This document shows, piece by piece, positions 7,690 to 9,324 of a stretch of 9,324 bases of DNA; position 1 is the first letter of the stretch; each line of letters opens with the position of its first letter. The stretch spans positions 1 to 9,324 of the forward strand of contig JALHUF010000609.1 of the NCBI GenBank assembly GCA_022866195.1, read 5' to 3'. The position numbers and the translations under genes were made by a program. This stretch comes from Terriglobia bacterium (GTDB lineage Bacteria; Acidobacteriota; Terriglobia; UBA7540). The notes below the pieces were generated by a model. It did no database searches. It was not told the origin of the DNA and worked only from the letters and a program-made list of their open reading frames with translations.

Positions 7690-8580
7690 ATGGACTCATC
7701 TCCCCAGGATCGGCTGCTGGCTTTCAAACGCCAGCATTCCTATTTCGTCGGCATCGATTCCGACGGCTGCGTTTTCGATACGATGGAGATCAAGCACAAG
7801 GAGTGCTTCATCCCCAATATCATCAAGTACTGGAAGCTCCTAGCCATCTCCAAGTACGCCCGCGCCGCCGCGGAGTTTGTGAACCTTTACTCTAAGTGGC
7901 GTGGAATCAATCGCTTCCCTGCTCTGACCAAAACTTTCGAACTGCTCCGCGATTGGCCGGAACCGATGCGACGCGGCGTAAAGCTCATCAACTGGACGCC
8001 GCTTCAGAATTGGATCGATTCCGGCGCGACGCTCGGCAACCCCGCATTAGAAGTGGAAGTCGCCAAGACCGGCGACCCCACCCTCAGGCTAACCCTCGAG
8101 TGGAGCAAGGCCGTCAACCGCTCCATCGCCGAGATGGTGGAAGGCGTTCCACCCTTCCCCTACCTCCGCGAAAGCGTCGAGAAGCTCTCACGGCGGGCCG
8201 ATATCATCTGCGTTTCCGCCACGCCCGGCGAGGCCCTGGAACGCGAGTGGCAGGAGCACAACATCGCCAAGTACGCCGCCGTAATCTGCGGGCAAGAAAT
8301 GGGGAGCAAGAAAGAACACCTCAAGCTCGCTGCCGGCGGCAAGTATGAGAAGGATTGCGTGCTGATGATCGGCGACGCGCCCGGCGACCTCTCCGCGGCC
8401 CGCGCTAACGGCGCGCTCTTTTTCCCCGTTAACCCCGGCCACGAAGAAGAGTCCTGGGAACGCTTCAACCGCGAGGCCATCGAGAGGTTCTTCAACCACA
8501 CTTACGCCGGCGCTTACGAGGCCTCGCTCATCACCGAGTTCGAGACGCTGCTGCCCGCAACGCCGCCGTGGAAGGCGTAG
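7690..8580 (+). CDS. HAD-superfamily hydrolase
   Basis: 296 residues with all four haloacid dehalogenase motifs. Motif I is VGIDSDGCVFDT, with nucleophile Asp23 and general acid Asp25. Motif II lies in IICVSATPGEA (Ser176 or Thr178). Motif III is the lysine pair 207-208 in MGSKKEHLK, and motif IV is MIGDAPGDLSAA with GDAPGD at 228-233. The nearly 150 residues between motifs I and II are a large, mainly helical cap of C1 type, longer than in phosphoglycolate phosphatases, and rich in Trp (WRGINRF, LRDWPEP, INWTPLQNW). A soluble cytoplasmic phosphatase or phosphonatase-like enzyme is likely; the substrate is unknown. The start is firm: GGAGG lies 5 bases before the ATG. It is divergent from the rimP operon and 98 bases before the EthD gene. 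Confidence 0.88.
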   Translation: MDSSPQDRLLAFKRQHSYFVGIDSDGCVFDTMEIKHKECFIPNIIKYWKLLAISKYARAAAEFVNLYSKWRGINRFPALTKTFELLRDWPEPMRRGVKLINWTPLQNWIDSGATLGNPALEVEVAKTGDPTLRLTLEWSKAVNRSIAEMVEGVPPFPYLRESVEKLSRRADIICVSATPGEALEREWQEHNIAKYAAVICGQEMGSKKEHLKLAAGGKYEKDCVLMIGDAPGDLSAARANGALFFPVNPGHEEESWERFNREAIERFFNHTYAGAYEASLITEFETLLPATPPWKA

Positions 8581-8620
8581 GGCGTGAGGTGGATTGTGCC
8601 CGGAACCCTTCCACTCAAAA

Positions 8621-8638
8621 GACTATAGGGACTATCGG
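8621..8638. repeat. Two tandem 9-base words upstream of the EthD gene
   Basis: gactatagg followed directly by gactatcgg, 8 of 9 matching. It lies 41 bases after the HAD stop codon and 40 bases before the EthD start. Two copies are too few to call an array; a direct-repeat protein-binding site or a chance doubling are both possible. I see no convincing promoter in this 98-base spacer. Confidence 0.35.
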
Positions 8639-8678
8639 GTGTTGCATTGATACGGGAAAAAGCTGAGAGAGGTGACCT

Positions 8679-8993
8679 ATGACGCGGTTCATGATCCTTT
8701 ACCCGAATGAGCCCGGCAAGAAATTCGACATGAAGTACTACATCGAGAAGCATATACCGCTGGTGAAGTCGCTTCTCGGGACGTACGGTCTGGTGAGGAC
8801 TGAAGTGGACAAGGGGATTGCGGGCTTCGGCGGCGCGCCTGCTCCGTTCGTTTGTGTGGGTATCCTCTACTTCGAGTCGCTTGAAAGTCTCGCGAAAGGT
8901 TTCGAAGCCCGAGCCGCCGACCTCATGGCCGACATCCCGAACTACACCGACACTTCACCGCAAATCCAGATCAGTGAGATTGTGGGCGGGTAG
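8679..8993 (+). CDS. EthD-family protein (dimeric alpha/beta barrel)
   Basis: 104 residues, typical of the family whose founder is encoded with the ethyl tert-butyl ether degradation genes of Rhodococcus. Visible marks are MILYPNEPGKKFDMKYYIEKHIPLVKSLLG with the conserved YY..KHIPLV stretch, VDKGIAGFGGAPAPFVCVGILYF, FEARAADLMADIPNYTD and the ending PQIQISEIVG. Members are small cytoplasmic ferredoxin-fold proteins; a catalytic role is mostly unproven. The ATG at 8679 follows GAGAGAGGTG at a suitable distance. It is in the same direction as the HAD gene and may be cotranscribed, but nothing in the sequence ties their functions together. Confidence 0.9.
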   Translation: MTRFMILYPNEPGKKFDMKYYIEKHIPLVKSLLGTYGLVRTEVDKGIAGFGGAPAPFVCVGILYFESLESLAKGFEARAADLMADIPNYTDTSPQIQISEIVGG

Positions 8994-9031
8994 CGGCGGC
9001 AACGGGACCTTCGCAGAGCGGGATCCGCGGC

Positions 9032-9052
9032 GCTTGCTGAAAGGCCGCAAGC
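9032..9052. other. Hairpin in the convergent gap after the EthD gene
   Basis: gcttgc (9032-9037) and gcaagc (9047-9052) form a 6-bp stem with a 9-base loop. A T-rich stretch (cttttcttttgtc) begins only about 16 bases further on the plus strand, so it is a poor intrinsic terminator. It is the only candidate for ending the HAD-EthD transcript before the converging gene. Nothing else recognisable lies in 8994-9096. Confidence 0.3.
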
Positions 9053-9096
9053 CTGATGGTGTGCGCTACTTTTCTTTTGTCTGCTGCCTTCCGCCC

Positions 9097-9131
9097 TCTG
9101 ATTTGACATTTCAGATTCAAGATTTCAGATT
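9097..9131 (-). repeat. Heptamer array overlapping the 3' end of the edge gene
   Basis: Minus-strand words in order are AATCTGA, AATCTTG, AATCTGA, AATGTCA and AATCAGA: five units with a strict 7-base period and AAT at the start of each. The array encodes the last residues NLKS and the TGA stop (9117-9119) of the minus-strand gene, then runs on for 20 bases beyond it. The words differ from those in the other three arrays. Confidence 0.75.
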
Positions 9132-9324
9132 CGCCCGCGCTGCCGCCCGCGCCTGTTTGATGATTTCGCCGTACCCTTCCTTATCGAACGGCGGACAGCC
9201 CGTAGGAAACTGGCCGAGCGGATGATTCTTCAGGCGCATCAGGTAGGTGCAAAAAGAGAGGGTCTTGCAGGTGCGCAACGGATCAAGCTGGCCCTTGTCT
9301 AGCGCGTCGCGAGCAAAATCGGGA
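9117..9324 (-). CDS. C-terminus of a cysteine-containing protein, possibly a flavin oxidoreductase
   Basis: The frame is open from the right edge to TGA at 9117-9119, giving 68 residues with no start codon needed inside the window. Codon use is like the neighbours and the text is protein-like: DFARDALDKGQLDPLRTCK, then SFCTYLMRLKNHPLGQFPTG, then CPPFDKEGYGEIIKQARAAA. Three cysteines occur as C-x5-C-x17-C. The pattern of a cysteine group followed by a NxPLG motif near the end of a partner-binding segment recalls C-terminal parts of NADH:flavin oxidoreductases of the Old Yellow Enzyme group, but the cysteine spacing is not the classic iron-sulfur one, so the family is a guess. That a real gene ends here is much surer than its function. 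Its last four codons are made by the heptamer array. Confidence 0.6.
   Translation of the reverse strand, partial: PDFARDALDKGQLDPLRTCKTLSFCTYLMRLKNHPLGQFPTGCPPFDKEGYGEIIKQARAAARANLKS

Noticed and set aside
7511..7699. A 62-codon minus-strand frame upstream of rimP
   Set aside because: It overlaps the HAD ribosome site and start, has low-information composition, no ribosome site, and lies upstream of the mapped promoter.
8592..8614. Terminator after the HAD gene from gtgga and tccac
   Set aside because: Only five pairs with a long loop and no T-run after it.

Overview
The window looks like chromosomal DNA from a GC-rich bacterium, most likely an Acidobacteriota member or a close uncultured relative. 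The evidence is the gene order rimP-nusA-infB-DUF503-rbfA-truB, the Pro/Ala-rich IF2 linker, the EthD and HAD companions, and intergenic spacers made of degenerate 7- or 8-base tandem words. The phylum call is inference. The gene functions in the core operon are firm.

Layout: bases 1-777 (+) hold the C-terminal part of a GT-B glycosyltransferase of the MGDG-synthase/MurG type, cut by the window edge. Its stop codon overlaps tail to tail with the stop of truB. From 7480 down to 774, all on the minus strand, lies the classic transcription/translation operon: a promoter, a leader with an intrinsic terminator, rimP, nusA, infB, a DUF503 (YlxP-like) gene, rbfA and truB. Its products act in 30S maturation (RimP, RbfA), transcription elongation, termination and antitermination (NusA), translation initiation (IF2) and tRNA pseudouridine-55 formation (TruB). 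The ylxR and L7Ae-like genes often found between nusA and infB, and the DHH phosphoesterase gene often found between rbfA and truB, are absent. From 7690 two plus-strand genes follow: a HAD-family hydrolase and a small EthD-family protein. The right edge carries the C-terminal 68 residues of a minus-strand gene with a cysteine cluster. It has no start codon in the window and is easy to overlook.

The most unusual feature is in the spacers. Four of them (rbfA/truB, DUF503/rbfA, nusA/rimP and the convergent gap before the last gene) contain degenerate tandem words with a 7- or 8-base period, and each spacer uses a different word. The DUF503/rbfA spacer is bracketed by two such arrays in opposite orientation. 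They run from the DUF503 stop codon to the rbfA start codon and could fold into a hairpin over the start of rbfA. The array at the right edge supplies the last codons and the stop codon of the edge gene. A second point of interest is the rimP leader: a good terminator hairpin begins only about 12-35 bases after the predicted transcription start, in an operon that encodes NusA, the factor that modulates such terminators.

I see no CRISPR array, no insertion sequence and no complete novel defence or biosynthetic system.
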